64,000 nucleotides of DNA from Mantis religiosa (Eukaryota > Arthropoda > Insecta > Mantodea > Mantidae): the NCBI GenBank assembly GCA_030765055.1, contig CM060955.1:156360006-156424005 (forward strand). Direction: 5' to 3'. The notes beneath the pieces were generated by a model. It made no database searches. It worked only from the letters and a program-made list of their open reading frames with translations, and was not told the DNA's origin. Shown here in pieces: positions 21,269 through 32,830 of this stretch (the stretch's first letter is position 1; every line of letters starts with the position of its first letter). The position numbers were made by a program, and so were the translations under genes.

Positions 21269-22167
21269 CGAGGGCTGTTCAATAAAGAATGATCACATCT
21301 TTTTGACAACGTACCTTTACTCATCCTCATAATTTTAATGGTCCTTCTCAAAATAGTCTCCCCTGAATGCGATGTACTTGTCCCAGCGTTTCTGTCAGTC
21401 TTCAAAGACATGCTGGAAACCATTTTTGAGAGATCCTTCAAAATCGCCTCCGCGGTCTTCACCGCTGTTTCTGATGATGGATAATGTCTCCCATGAAGGC
21501 GTTTCTTCCATTTAGGGAGTAGAAAAAAGTCACATGGGGCTAAATCCGAAATATAGGGAGGGTGAGGGATGCACTTCACGTTTATTTTTGCAAGATATTC
21601 AGCAACAACATTGGCAATATGCGACCGCGCATTATCGTGGTGCAGCATCCAGCCTGCTTCACGGAAATGTGCTCTTTTGCGCCTGGTATGGACTTGCAAT
21701 GTTTTGAGGACATCCCTGTAGTATTGTCCAGTTACTGATGTGTGTGCAGATACAACATGCTGATAAACCATTCCATGAATATCAAAGAATGAGATGACCA
21801 TAACTTTCCCAGCAGAAGCAACCACTTTTGTTTTTGGGGGGGGGGGGTGATGAAGGATATTTCCACACCGAGCTTTGCTGTTTGCTCTCAGGATCAAAAT
21901 GATGTAGCCAAGTTTCATCAGCAGTGATTACGTTTGAAAGAAACTCTAGATCTTCCTCTAACATCAACTTAAACTGCATTGTTACCTCCATTACAGCGGT
22001 AGGCGATACTGAACATGCCTGAACTTGCCTGGTTCTCACAAGCGGGAACCAGGAGTGACAACAGTGAAACTACTACGGCGTGTTTGTTTCACATTAAGCT
22101 AACAGAATATAATAAGATTGAATTTTCGTGCGAAAAATTATGACCATTCTTTATTGAGCAGCCCTCG
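21269..22167 (-). mobile_element. Internally deleted mariner relic 1
   Basis: 899 bp between inverted repeats starting cgagggctgttcaataaaga (left) and the matching right end, flanked by TA at 21267-21268 and 22168-22169. The transposase is in two frames: 22039-21782 (LEEDLEFLSNVITADETWLH, first catalytic Asp) and 21918-21247 (WMLHHDNA and SDLAPCDFFLLP, second and third). The N-terminal helix-turn-helix part is missing. Compared with the longer relative at 28435-29726, ~400 bases are deleted at the same junction as in relic 2 (23248-24151). A G-run frameshift lies at 21838-21847. Confidence 0.88.
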
Positions 22168-22181
22168 TAGATACAGAAGCT

Positions 22182-22440
22182 TTGTACAGTGTAAATTTTG
22201 TGAAAATGAAAATTGTTGTCCTATCAGAGGATACCAAGAAACGAAATGGATTATTAGCTACATCATCACTCAGTTGTCAAAAGTGCAATAAAGAATATAC
22301 ATTTGAGACATCCAGAACTATGGAAAGTAGTGCAGAAGTAAATGCAAGGTTTGCTTATGGCTTCAGAAGCATTGGAAAGGGAATTAATGCAGGTAAGACA
22401 TTGTCTACTTTACCAGGAACCCCCCCCCCCGCCAAATTTA
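22182..22440 (+). pseudogene. Mutator-like element domain fragment
   Basis: The ORF encodes NGLLATSSLSCQKCNKEYTF, then AEVNARFAYGFRSIGKGINA and GKTLSTLPGTPPP. This is the signature of the Mutator-like transposase domain found in many arthropod repeats (Cys pair, then VN.R..Y..RSIG.G......F....MPPP). Only this domain is present and nothing recognisable follows, so it is a fragment. A possible splice donor (gcag|gtaaga, 22393) lies within it. Confidence 0.55.
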
Positions 22441-22444
22441 CAAA

Positions 22445-23229
22445 ATAATTAATTTCCTATTTTCTCCAAGAGTCTGGGAGTATAAATGTGTGAGATTTGA
22501 TATGTGAAATCCAAAAATCCGCTTATAAGAGAACACCATAAACAATATTTTTCATAGGTAGCCTCTCCCCCCAAAAAGAAATGTTTATACTAATTTTTGT
22601 TGCTCAATGCAGATTCGACTTCTTTTCGATCGACACATTTTTTCACTTATGCTCCCCTAGAGATTTAGAGATGTCCATTTCGGACCAATACATCATTTTA
22701 ACTGGGAAAACACAAATGTAGAGATGGGAACCTTATAAGTAATTTTGTAATGACCGTGCTGAATGAAATATATGTAGGAACAGTTGAAGCTGGAGGTATT
22801 TGCATACAGCTACATGTGTTTCAGGTTGTAACATGACACTGTGTTATGAATGAAGCCGTCCGGTTTGACCCTGGTCTTTACCATTTATGGTCACAGACTT
22901 GCTTCCCTCACATATACGTGTGCTACATTCGTCAGTGTGCAAGACGAACCAAACCAGATGACTCCGTGTTAACGTGCACTGGTGTCTCCTCTTGCTCCCA
23001 TTTCATGACCCTCTGCATCTTACAGTACGACTCCAGGGTTGTGCGATCGGTCGACGGTGTAGCGGCTTGCACTTTCGAAGTTCTCGGCACCGCCAGATGG
23101 TGGCCATCGAGCTTTCGTTGATTTCCGCTAGAGGGAAGCATCAAGCGGTTTGAGAAGGTTGTCTCGAGCACCCCCAATATTGGGTGGTCAAGCTAGTAAC
23201 TGTTAGAGATCTTTGACCATTGCGATAAA
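22445..23229. other. No recognised feature
   Basis: Two overlapping ORFs of 80-90 codons (22846-23121 plus; 23177-22932 minus) lie in a locally GC-richer patch, but neither shows a motif I recognise. A C-run lies at 22422-22431. Confidence 0.4.
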
Positions 23230-23247
23230 AATCCTGGTATTTAAGTA

Positions 23248-24151
23248 CGAGGGCTGTCCAATAAAGAATGATCACAATCGTTTTATTGATAACGTACCTT
23301 TACTCATCCTCATAATTTTGATGGTCCTTCTCAAAATAGTCTCCCCTGAATGTGATACACTTGTCCCAGCGTTTCTGCCAGTCTTCAAAGTCTTGCTGGA
23401 AACCATTTTTGAGAGATCCTTCAAAATCGCCTCCGCAGCCTTCACCACTGCTTCTGATAATGGATAATGCCTCCCACGAAGGAGTTTATTCAAGTTAGGG
23501 AATAGAAAAAAGTCACATGGGGCTAAATCCGGACTATAGGGAGGGTGAGGAATGCACTTCACGTTGATTCTTGCAAGATATTCAGCAACAACATTGGCAA
23601 TATGCGGCCGCGCATTATCGTGGTGCAGCATCCAGCCTACTTCACGGAAATGTGGTCTTTTACGCCTGATATGGACTTGCAATGTTTTCAGGACATTCCT
23701 GTAGTATTGTCCAGTTACTCATGTGTGTGCAGGTACAACATGCTGATAAACCATTCCATGAATATCAAAGAACGAGATGACCATAACTTTCCCAGCAGAA
23801 GCAACCACTTTTGCTTTTTTGGGGGATTGTTGATGAAGGAGATTTCCACAATGAGCTTTGCTGTTTGCTCTCAGGATCAAAATGATGTAGTCAAGTTTCA
23901 GCAGCAGTGGTTATGTTTGATCTTCCTGTAACATCAACTTTAACTGCATGTTACTTCCATTGCAGCGGTAGGCGATACTGACCATGTCTGAACTTGCCTG
24001 GTTCTCACAAGCGGTAACCAGGAGTACCGACAATGAAACTACTACGGCGTGTTTGTTTCACATTAAGCTAACAAAATATAATAAGATTGAATTTTAGTGC
24101 AAAAATTATGACCGTAAAAAATTATGACCATTCTTTATTGAACAGCCCTCG
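23248..24151 (-). mobile_element. Internally deleted mariner relic 2
   Basis: 904 bp, flanked by TA (23246-23247 and 24152-24153), with ends matching relic 1. The transposase fragment 23682-23272 contains WMLHHDNARPH and YSPDLAPCDFFLFPNLNK. A frame break lies near 23818-23826 and the N-terminal region is deleted at the same junction as in relic 1. A short direct repeat (aaaattatgaccgtaaaaaa) marks the right end. Confidence 0.87.
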
Positions 24152-24157
24152 TACTTA

Positions 24158-24408
24158 AAATGAAATGTGTAGTGTTTAACGCCCGCTTTTACTACATACG
24201 GCACCGCAGGCGATGACACTGATGATACATGATATGAAGATGGAGCACCGGTGGAATGAGATGGCCGGGGAAACCGGAGATCCCGGAGAAAACCCGCCCC
24301 AGCGCCGTGTTGTCCACTACAAATCTCACTTTGCGGTCGCCTGGGATCGAACCCGGGCCGCCTTGGTGAGAGCCAAGCGGTCTAACCACTGAGCCACGGC
24401 GCGGCCAC
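24158..24408 (-). mobile_element. tRNA-derived SINE with 13-bp target-site duplication
   Basis: On the minus strand the head reads gcgccgtggctcagtggtta, then a perfect B box (GGGTTCGATCCC). It is followed by a body containing tttctccgggatctccgg and a tail ending in gcgggcgttaaacactacac. The 13-base sequence gccctcgtactta occurs at 24145-24157 and 24409-24421. It includes the tip of the mariner end, so the SINE inserted after the mariner. A second copy is at 51092-51326. Confidence 0.9.
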
Positions 24409-24640
24409 GCCCTCGTACTTAGAATAGTACGTCGCCACAAATGTGCATCTCGAATATGAGAACTCAAAGGTGGTTTACCGGGAAAATATGAGTCAATTGG
24501 AGAGCTTAATGTCGCGTCGGCATGTTGGCCATGGTAGCTCAAGGGGTTAGAGCGACTGAATGGAAACCAGGAGATCCGTGGTTCAAATTCCGGCCGCGAC
24601 ATTGAATTTTTCAGTTGGCTCTAATTAAATAATTACACTT

Positions 24641-25824
24641 TCTTGAAGGATAGTGTGTATTTAAGTTTTCTATTTTCAAAGGATGAGACATGAAGTTCAA
24701 CAAGTAACTCTTCTACCCCAAACTGTCTGTTATATGCAAACATTTTCAACAATTATGAGTTTTTCAAAAACAGCTCTAACGATTTTGGCTAATATATCAT
24801 ATATTTAACCTATTTACATGACAGATACAATGTATATCTCGAACATTTTGAGAATAACCTCTGAGATATTCTTTATTCTGTATGATTTCTGAATATCTGT
24901 TAACATGTAAGAGACAGACCAAGTCTTATCACATATGTTAGATATACTTGCGAGATATTGATTGTTGCTGGTTTGAATTTTCAAATAGGTCCTTTTTATG
25001 TCTTAGTTGTGCAAAGATAACGAAATTTCGAAGCAATCTCATAGCGACCAGTTCTTAGAAGACTTCACTATCAATAATCAGGAGTTTGGTATTAAATTTG
25101 GACATATCCACTTTTGCTTTTTTTTACAGGAGAGCCGAAAAACTATAACTGCAATACTATACCCAGTATAATGCTGCATATTTTTTACTCATGCTTATAG
25201 GTCTTATGAACAGCTCTGTTCGTTAATTTATAAATTTAAATAAATATTTAAGCCATGATTATAGTTTAAATAGTGGAGTTGTTCGTTTTTGAAGCCAAAT
25301 TATGAGATTGTCTTTTTTTGAACACAAAGGAAGCCATTTTTCATTTGGAACTCTCCACTTTGTTGTCAGTTTTTCGCTTCCTTGCTTCTTTTGCAGCAAC
25401 TTCTTCCACTTAAACTTCCATTTTCATGTTAATATTAAATTATGAGGTCAAATCAAGGAAAAACTTATTCACAATCCATACACTACAAGCTAATATAAAT
25501 AATCAGCCATATTGGATTTGTGATGCATGTTGGGAACAGATAGGATGAACGCCAGCTTCTTATTGGTTACTGGAGGAGTTGTCTTACAATGCAACTAAAC
25601 TGCAGCGGAGCTGTCCATATTTTGATTCTAACATGGATAAATAAATGCAATTTTAAACTGTTTCTGCCCAGGTTTCAAGCAAATACTTCTATAATTGAAT
25701 TTAGCATAAAATGGCATAAGAATCACTAATCATCTCAGAATTGAAAAAATGGAGTAATCCAACTTTGAGACCAAGCTCCACAGTTAAGCATAGTATATAC
25801 AGATATAATAATTTGTAACTTAAA
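24641..25824. other. No recognised feature
   Basis: AT-rich sequence, no convincing ORF or repeat. Confidence 0.4.
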
Positions 25825-26235
25825 ACTTCACTTATAAGAAATGATGATAGTTCTTATAAATTCTCGAGGATCGCGATTTCATATATATATTTATACACAT
25901 CTTCAGCTGTCAACATAGTTACTAAACATCAGATATTGATATGCTCTTGTTAGTACCACAAAAATCCGAAAATAAAACAAATTTAAAAACAGAATCGACT
26001 GCCGGTATTTTTAAATTCATTACGTGATGTTTGTTTTTTAAAATAAATACATTTTCCCAAACCATTAAATCTTTCGGACAATTTAATTGTTTTAATAATT
26101 TAACTTCTGGATTTATTTCATGGTTAAATGACCAAAAATGATCTGCTACGGCCAATTTATCAGTCTGTTTATACTTAATGTTCTTTCGTTCTGGTTTCTA
26201 AATTACGTTTCGTAATTTCTTTTGCCTTTCTAGAT
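25825..26235 (-). pseudogene. Penelope-like element end, inverted copy
   Basis: Minus-strand ORF 26155-25922 gives DHFWSFNHEINPEVKLLKQL and VFILKNKHHVMNLKIPAVDS. These match the C-terminal region of the plus-strand Penelope-like fragment at 26660-27000 (DHIWSFNHQ-like and FILKNKHRVMNFEIPT). The segment is an inverted repeat of 26740-27175, including the non-coding end (cttcacttataagaaatgat). Confidence 0.75.
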
Positions 26236-26264
26236 CTAAAGATAATAACAAGTAATAATAAATT

Positions 26265-27175
26265 AAACTTTGGTATTTATAGGAAGTTTACTCATATTGA
26301 TAATTACATAAAAATAAAAGTTTTAACCTTGATTCACATACATTTGCTGTTTTCAATAGTTAGATTTATATATTAATAAATATACCCCTGAATAAAGATG
26401 AATTTAATAAAGAATATAAACATATTATCAATACTGCTTTAATTAATGGTTTTAATAAAAACTTTATAAATAAAAAATTGAAAAATTCAAGCATTAAAAA
26501 ACTGTTAATGATATTTCTACCCTTAGATAAATAAAATACGATCATAGTTTTAAAAAAATATACTTACCATCCTTGGGTTAATAAATATTTTCAATTTTTT
26601 TAAAGAGTTTGGTATAACCTTAGTTCCTTAAAATAAATATAGTATTAACATTTTATTCCATTTCTCTATAAAAGATAAAATTCCTAATAATACAAAATCT
26701 GGTATTTATCAATTTAATTGTTCAGATTGTGGTAAAGTTTATATTGGAAAGACAAAACGTAATTTAGAAACCAGAAAGAAAGAACATTTTCGTAACATTA
26801 AGTATAAACAAATCGGTCGTAGGAGATCATATTTGGTCATTTAACCATCAAATAAATCCAGAAGTTAAATTATTAAAACAATTAAATGGTCTGATGTATT
26901 TAATGGTTTAGGAAATATATTTATTTTAAAAAACAAACATCGCGTAATGAATTTTGAAATACCGACAGACAATTGTTTTTAAATTTGTTTCATTTTCAGA
27001 TTCTGGTATTAATGACAAAAAGCGTAGTGACCTCTAGTGACTGTAACGTTGACAACGAGGTTGTTAAGGCTCTGGTTGAGGATTTGAATAAAATGTTCAC
27101 GAAATCGCGATCCTAATCAATTTATAAGAAAACGTCCATCATTTCTTATAAGTGAAGTTTTTATGTTACAAATTA
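26265..27175 (+). pseudogene. Penelope-like element fragment (RT end and GIY-YIG)
   Basis: Several frames together encode the end of a Penelope-like polyprotein. Bases near 26270-26310 give IYRKFTHIDNYI (RT palm/thumb motif of this class) and 26395-26510 give EFNKEYKHIINTALINGFNK. 26660-26810 gives KSGIYQFNCSDCGKVYIGKT and KRNLETRKKEHF, a clear GIY-YIG nuclease with its preceding Cys pair. Frameshifts and stops make it dead. With 25825-26235 it forms a large inverted repeat. Confidence 0.82.
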
Positions 27176-27964
27176 TTATATTTGTAGACATTTGTTTGTT
27201 TCTCTGTTAATAGCTTCATATTTTACGTATTTATAAGCATAGTGTATTCGCTTATTCTGATTAAACTTACAAAGAAATATATAATAAATGTCTCCATAAC
27301 TGTCTATTTGGACTAACATGTAATAGAATTTGTAGCTGTAGTTTGTTGAGAGATTAGAAATTTTTCTCCTATCACCAGTTCCTACCAATGCTCACTTTCT
27401 GTATAAAATGCTCATAATTCGAATACAAGAGAATATAATTAGCGTCATAAATAGTGTCGCTATTATATATAAACACACACTAGAGGGACTAAATTGTATA
27501 TGATTTTGAATTTCATGCATGTTAAAGATTTCTTCTAAACGCTTTGTCAAGCAGCCAATTGGCTACGCGTACACTGATTACTGGCATTAAGTATATGCGA
27601 GCTTTAACTCGTTTATTACAACGTGATGTTTATACATGTACAGTCTAGAGATTTAAATAATATACGTAAAGACAACAAGAAACACTGGGAACCAAATGTC
27701 TGGTGTATGTTAATGAAGCATTTCGTAAATGCAGTCACGTTTACTCCATTAAATGTTATTAAGGAGGAGTGAGGTTATGTTTTTTATTTTACTGCGTCAT
27801 GCTCTCGACAAGAGAGTCAGCGTGTAATGTCCATCTGTGAAGTTTAGAAGACCCTCATAACCAAACAAAAACACGCGTGGATAGATCCACTGAACTTACA
27901 CACAGTGCCCTGCTAATCCATAGAGGAACGAAAGAAAACATCTGACATTTACATTACATAAACG
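27176..27964. other. No recognised feature
   Basis: AT-rich sequence without identifiable content. Confidence 0.4.
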
Positions 27965-28432
27965 TCTGTATCGTTCTCCCACAGTGATGATGACGATAGT
28001 TGGCACTTGGCCTCCCTAACCACCCTCTTCCATTCTACTCGGTCCTCTGCTTTTCTTCTTCAGCCTTTAACCCCCAACTTTCTCAAATCATCTTCTATAT
28101 CATCTGCCCAACTTTTCCTGGGTCTTCCTCTTCTCCTTCTGCCATCAAGCTTTCCTATGAATATCTTAACTACACTAGTTTCTGGCATTCTCTGCACATG
28201 GCCAATCCACCTTATTCTTCCTTGTTTAATTTTCACTGCTATTTTTGGTTGACCAAATAGGCACTGTAACTCCAGGTTGGTCCGCATTCTCCATCCATCA
28301 ATCCAAGTCCCTTATCACTCCAAATATATTTCTCAAAATCTTCCTTTCCCGCAGCAATAACCATTGTTCTTCTCTGGTTGTCAACACCCAACTTTCTGAA
28401 CCATACTCGGTATAGTTGTATATATGAGAGCT
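27965..28432 (-). pseudogene. LINE ORF2 C-terminal fragment, distal half of a split copy
   Basis: Reading leftward from 28432 the frames give YGSESWVLTTREEQWLLLRE, RKILRNIFGVIRD and then (28287-28060) KIKQGRIRWIGHVQRMPE followed by GRRRRGRPRKSW. This is the common C-terminal end of an insect endonuclease-reverse transcriptase LINE. Its upstream half is at 29727-30060, on the other side of the inserted mariner. Confidence 0.78.
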
Positions 28433-28434
28433 GT

Positions 28435-29726
28435 TCAATAAAGAATGATCATTTTTTTTTTGACAACGTACCTTTACTCATCCACATAATTTTGATGGTC
28501 CTTCTCAAAATAGTCTCCCCTGAATCCGATTCACTTTTCCCAGCGATTCTGTCAGTCTTCAAAGACATGCTGGAAAACATGTTTTGAGGGATCCTTCAAA
28601 ATCGCCTCCGCAGCCTTTACCACTGCTTCTGATGATGGATAACGCCTCCCACGAAGGCATTTCTTCAAGTTAGGGAATAGAAAAAAGTCACATGGGGCTA
28701 AATCCGGACTATAGGGTGGGTGAGGGATGCACTTCACGTTGATTTTTGCAAGATATTCAGCAACAACATTGGCAGTATGTGGCCGCGCATTATCGTGGTG
28801 CAGCATCCAGCCTACTTCACGGAAATGTGGTCTTTTGCGCCTGATATGGACTTGCAATGTTTTCAGGTCATCCCTGTAGTATTGTCCAGTTACTGATTTG
28901 TGTGCAGGTACAACATGCTGATAAACCATTCCACGAATATCAAAGAATGAGATTACCATAACTTTCCCAGCAGAAGCAACCGCTTTTGCTTTTTGGGGGG
29001 TTGGTGATGAAGGAGATTTCCGCACTGAGGTTTGCTGTTAGCTCTCAGGATTAAAATGATACAGCTAAGTTTAATCAGCAGTGATTATGTTTGAAAGAAA
29101 TTTCGGATCTTCCTCTAACATTAACTGCTTGCACACCTGCATGCGAATGTCCTTTTGTTTGTGAATCAACAGTCTTGGAACCCATCGCGCACAAACACGT
29201 CTCATGTGTAATGTTTCTGTCACCAGTGTGTGGATGGCACTCAATGAAATGTTCAGTATTTCAGAAAGTGATATGAAGGTAATTCGTCGATCCTCTCTCA
29301 CAATGGCAGCAGCAGTGTTGATGTAAGAGCAGTAACTGGAGCACCGGGTCCACCTTTCTTTGAAGTTTATTGTCTCCCCTCTTTAAACATTTTAAATCAC
29401 CTTCGAGCTGTGCTGTAGGGAAGAACAGACTCTCCATAGGCCTCCTGTAACATTGTATAGGCCTCAAGTGAAGATTTGTTGAGACGAAAGCAGAATTTCA
29501 AAGTCGCATATTGTTCCTCGCGTGTTACCTCCATTGTAGTGGTAGGTGATACTGAACATGTCTGAACTTATCTGGTTCTCACAGGCGGGAACCAAGACTA
29601 CCAACAATGAAACTACTACGGCGTGTTTGTTTCACATTAAGCTAACAGAATATAACACGTTTGAATTTTTGTGCGAGAAAATATGACCGTAAAAAATTAT
29701 GATCTTTCTTTATTGAACAGCCCTCG
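28435..29726 (-). mobile_element. Near full-length mariner relic inserted in a LINE
   Basis: 1292 bp with ends matching the relics at 21269 and 23248 (ctgttcaataaagaatgatc at the left), flanked by TA at 28433-28434 and a mutated CA at 29727-29728. It keeps the N-terminal region (29530-29390: EAYTMLQEAYGES, RWFKMFKEGR-like with stops), the linker (CARWVPRLL) in ORF 29301-29071 and the catalytic region in ORF 29025-28552 (WMLHHDNARPH, YSPDLAPCDFFLFPNLKK). Several frameshifts inactivate it. It is the longest member of the family in the window and shows what the two shorter ones lost. Confidence 0.88.
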
Positions 29727-30060
29727 CATTTTAATTTTATTATTCCTACTGACGTTCCATGATTTACACATATTCTACAAGGCGTTGAAACATCTGTTAC
29801 CACTTGCTATTCTTTCTTGAATTTCCACTGATGTTTTATTATCTACTGTTATTATAGATCCCAGGTATTTAAATGTTTCCACTCTTTGATATTCCTTCTC
29901 ATGTAGTTTATCTGTAGGTTCTCTTCTTCTTGCATCTCCATCGCCTCCCATCTTCATATATTTGGTTTTACTAACGTTCACTACCAATCCTAGATCCTGT
30001 GCTTTCTCTTCCAACACTACATAACTTTCCTCAAGAGCTCTTATATTCACAGATTATAAG
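29727..30060 (-). pseudogene. LINE ORF2 fragment, proximal half of the copy split by the mariner
   Basis: ORF 30050-29775 encodes LEEKAQDLGLVVNVSKTKYM and FKYLGSIITVDN, with EIQERIASGNRCFNAL at the end. This is the RT thumb region just upstream of the YGSESW motif found at 28432-28390, so the two fragments join across the mariner in the same orientation. Confidence 0.8.
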
Positions 30061-30169
30061 TAGATGACTCATAGCTAATGTCGGTTTTTAAGTGAAACTT
30101 AATTTGAAATATGCGTTTCAGGAAACTATTCTAAGGCTCAAAGTAAAGATCATTTCATTTTACAGTCCT

Positions 30170-30580
30170 ACGCCACTTTACTGTGAGGTTTTCCTTAAGT
30201 AACGATACCAGTTTGCGATTTTTTTACGAAAAATTCATGGTCACCCGTTACAGCTGCTTCAAAACTTTCAATGCATGTCATTGCGGATGCATTCCTGAAT
30301 TTATCGACTCTTTTTAACCTGTATAAGGTACCGCATTGTTCTGGTGCAGAACTTGTTTCTAATAACCTAATGCTGGATATCTCTGCCTCAAAAGTTGAAC
30401 TCCTTTCAGTTGTTGACAATAGACATCCACATCAATTGCACATTCATTTGGCAACAAGTTCCTATCGAATTGCACTTTCAAAATTCCACCAGATATGTGT
30501 AACCATCTTAGGGCCGAACCGATTTGTTTCAACAACATTTGCAGTATCGAGCCAGTGTTTCGTGGTGCCACAGTCAAGGT
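30170..30580 (-). pseudogene. Strongly decayed mariner-type transposase fragment
   Basis: The minus frame 30577-30359 has ISGGILKVQFDRN and DVDVYCQQLKGVQLLRQRYP, resembling the mariner block between the first and second catalytic residues (W...GI......P....I....YC.QL..L). A nearby frame continues with LHQNNAVPYT, a decayed version of the DNARPH block. No inverted repeats were found. Tentative. Confidence 0.45.
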
Positions 30581-30596
30581 AATATAGTGTGATCCA

Positions 30597-31305
30597 TATA
30601 AACCTGAACCATTTTAATGTGCCATAACTTTTGATTTAATAATAGGACACACGTGAAACTTTGGGAGAAGATAATACACAATTGGGAGATTACATTACAC
30701 TATTTACATTTCTGGGAAAATGTTGGAAGTGTCCTCCATCAGCATCTATACATGTTTGTACTCGTCTCACCATATTCTCTGAAGTTTTACGGAGAGTATC
30801 CTCGCCAGTGTTACTTATTTTGGTTCGAATGGATTCCTTGAGAACATCAATTATCCGTGGTCTATTCTTCTACACTCTATTTTCAGATACCCCCACAAGA
30901 AAAAATCCGGTAAGGTTAGGTCAGGGGATCTGGGGGGCCACAAACCTTTTGAGATTATTCGATTATCAAAGAAACTGATTACAAGTTCCATGGTGTCATT
31001 AGATGTATGGCGCGTTACTGCATCTTGCTGGAAATAACCTTCTCTCAATTCGATATCATTCAGCTGCTCCACAAATGTCTTGAAGATTTCATATAAACTT
31101 CAGTGTCCACAGTCGTATCAAAGAAAATGGGACAAACGAACCATGGGTGCTGGTGGAGGACACTTTCAACGTTTTCTCTGAGATGTAAATAGTGTAATGT
31201 AATCTCCCAATTGTGTATTATATTCTCCTAAAGTTGCACATGTATCCTATTATTGGTTCAAAAGTTATGGCCTATCAAAATGGTTCAGATTTATATGGAT
31301 CGCAC
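30597..31305 (-). mobile_element. Tc1/mariner-like transposon with ~160-bp inverted repeats
   Basis: Flanked by TA, with ends gtgtgatccatataaacctg and the reverse complement at 31305. The inverted repeat is unusually long: 30597-30755 pairs with 31148-31305, sharing aattgggagattacattaca. Between them, ORF 31072-30851 (minus) encodes YFQQDAVTRHTSND and WPPRSPDLTLPDFFLWGYLK, the second and third catalytic motifs of a mariner-superfamily transposase common in insects. The left arm carries the end of the transposase and the right arm a second inverted copy of it, so the element is a fold-back derivative. A non-inverted relative is at 49855-50373. Confidence 0.82.
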
Positions 31306-31309
31306 TATA

Positions 31310-32070
31310 TATTCAGTTTTCATAACATGTATGTATGTAAGTCGCTATAGCTCTGTAGTCAACAATGAAGTCATTCTTATTCTGGCTTCCAAGTACTTAC
31401 AAATTATATCTTAATAGCTTTGTAAAGCCCCACAGTTTTGTAGATGTCCTATATCTTGAGAATACAATAGACAATTTGGAGAAGTTAATATGGAGATATC
31501 TTTCTAAACAGTCATGTCCTGTAGTAAGCCTCATCATGGCAACAGAAGATTTACGTGGCAATTCCGGATTTTTTTTATTTTTATTTTATTTTCTTCATTT
31601 GTGCTACAACAGAGCAAAGCTCCAATTACAGTAGCTACATGCAATTTAGTTACACAAGTTTGACTAAATGCAAAACAGAAATACAAAAAGGAATACAGAC
31701 AAACTAAAAATACACTATATATTAAGCTATTATTGAAGACAATACATTGCAAATTGTATACTAATCAAGCAAATAAGTGATACAACAGAGTAAACAATAA
31801 TTGATCAAAGTTGAATATAAAAGAAAGAGAATGCAATTAATGGAATAAAATATTAAAAAACTAAGACTAAAAATGAAACATATTAAACTACTATATAAGA
31901 CTAGAATTGCAAATGTTAAACTCATTATGCAATACAACTGAAAATCACATGCAAATAATTCCCATATTTAATTGTACAGAGAGTTTTTCTATTAGTATTT
32001 TCATACTTCGGATACCATTTTTCAAGTTAGTCAAGATTTATAATTATCATTAATTTTTCCTTTATAATAC
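31310..32070. other. No recognised feature
   Basis: AT-rich with T- and A-rich tracts (31568-31600). No convincing ORF. Confidence 0.4.
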
Positions 32071-32457
32071 TGTCTCGAACGCATTGTTGAGGTGAGGTGG
32101 CGCGAGGGACGAGTTCAAAGAGACTGGCAGCGCAGTGCGGAGATGAAAGCTCGCCGAAACGGTGGGAGAAGGAGACGGATATCTAGAGAGTTTGTCTTTC
32201 TTCTAGCGCCGTCTTGATTGTTTCAGAACATTCCGGAATAGGAGTAAGCTATAAAAGCTGCCGCCCATCATTGGGAGACAGACAGTCGGGAAGCGTGTGC
32301 CTGAACAGCTGTAAAAGGTCGATGACCTTGCAAGTTGTATGTGTATATGACGTAGTTCTACTACTGTAGGTGTGACCGAGGTGTGTTTCCACGGAAATAA
32401 AGAGCAATTTTTGGTGTTTGTAACCTGAACTTTTATTTTCACGAACCCACAAAGTCA
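32071..32457 (+). mobile_element. Solo-LTR-like sequence, plus orientation
   Basis: Starts TGTCTC and ends GTCA. It contains a TATA box (gctataaaagc at 32248) and a polyadenylation signal (aataaagagc at 32396) followed ~55 bases later by cacgaaccca, as in the LTR at 656-1141. Near-identical flanks (taatac at 32065-32070, aaatac at 32458-32463) are consistent with a target-site duplication. No internal coding region is present. Confidence 0.55.
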
Positions 32458-32459
32458 AA

Positions 32460-32830
32460 ATACTTTTAATTTATTCATATGAAAGGGCTTTTGTGTCTAT
32501 CTGTTTAATTTTACATCCTATTTTTTGCTAATATATTAACCCTTTCATTGCCCTGCACTCCACAATGGGCCAGAATCAATTGCAAAACTAGACACTTTTG
32601 CTTATTTGGGCAGGATGTGGATGTTACAGCCTGAATTGCTGCTTTAGAATCCGACAAAATAACAGTATTCTTGCACCGTTTCAGCCAAATAAGAATGTTT
32701 CGGAATGAAAGATCAATAGCTAAGACTTTACCATCCAAATTTGTAGTATTTCTTCCACCATGTTTGTAGAAAAAGAAGAATTCTCATTTTCCACCAACTG
32801 CAGTTCCATGATCATCTAAGAAACATCCAT
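32460..32830 (-). pseudogene. LINE RNase H fragment
   Basis: ORF 32738-32511 encodes AIDLSFRNILIW, NTVILSDSKAAIQAV and AHCGVQGNERVNILAK. This is the RNase H signature (S/TDS..A, then H.G..GNE..D with the last Asp replaced by Asn). It is truncated on both sides and belongs to a LINE lineage that carries RNase H. Confidence 0.7.

Larger units (their letters stand above)
23230..24640 (+). mobile_element. tRNA-core composite element, copy G, carrying two nested insertions
   Basis: Plus-orientation copy split by a mariner relic (23248-24151) and a SINE (24158-24408). The outer parts read cctggtatttaagta before the mariner and gaatagtacgtcgccacaaa, ggtggtttaccgggaaaata and gagtcaattggagagctt after the SINE, then a tRNA-like core (24530-24601, B box ggttcaaattcc) and ttgaatttttcagttggctc. 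Layer order: composite first, mariner second, SINE last. Confidence 0.75.

Noticed and set aside
22846..23177. Overlapping 80-90-codon ORFs as a host exon
   Set aside because: No recognised motif or splice-site support, and both strands are open, as expected in a GC-richer patch.
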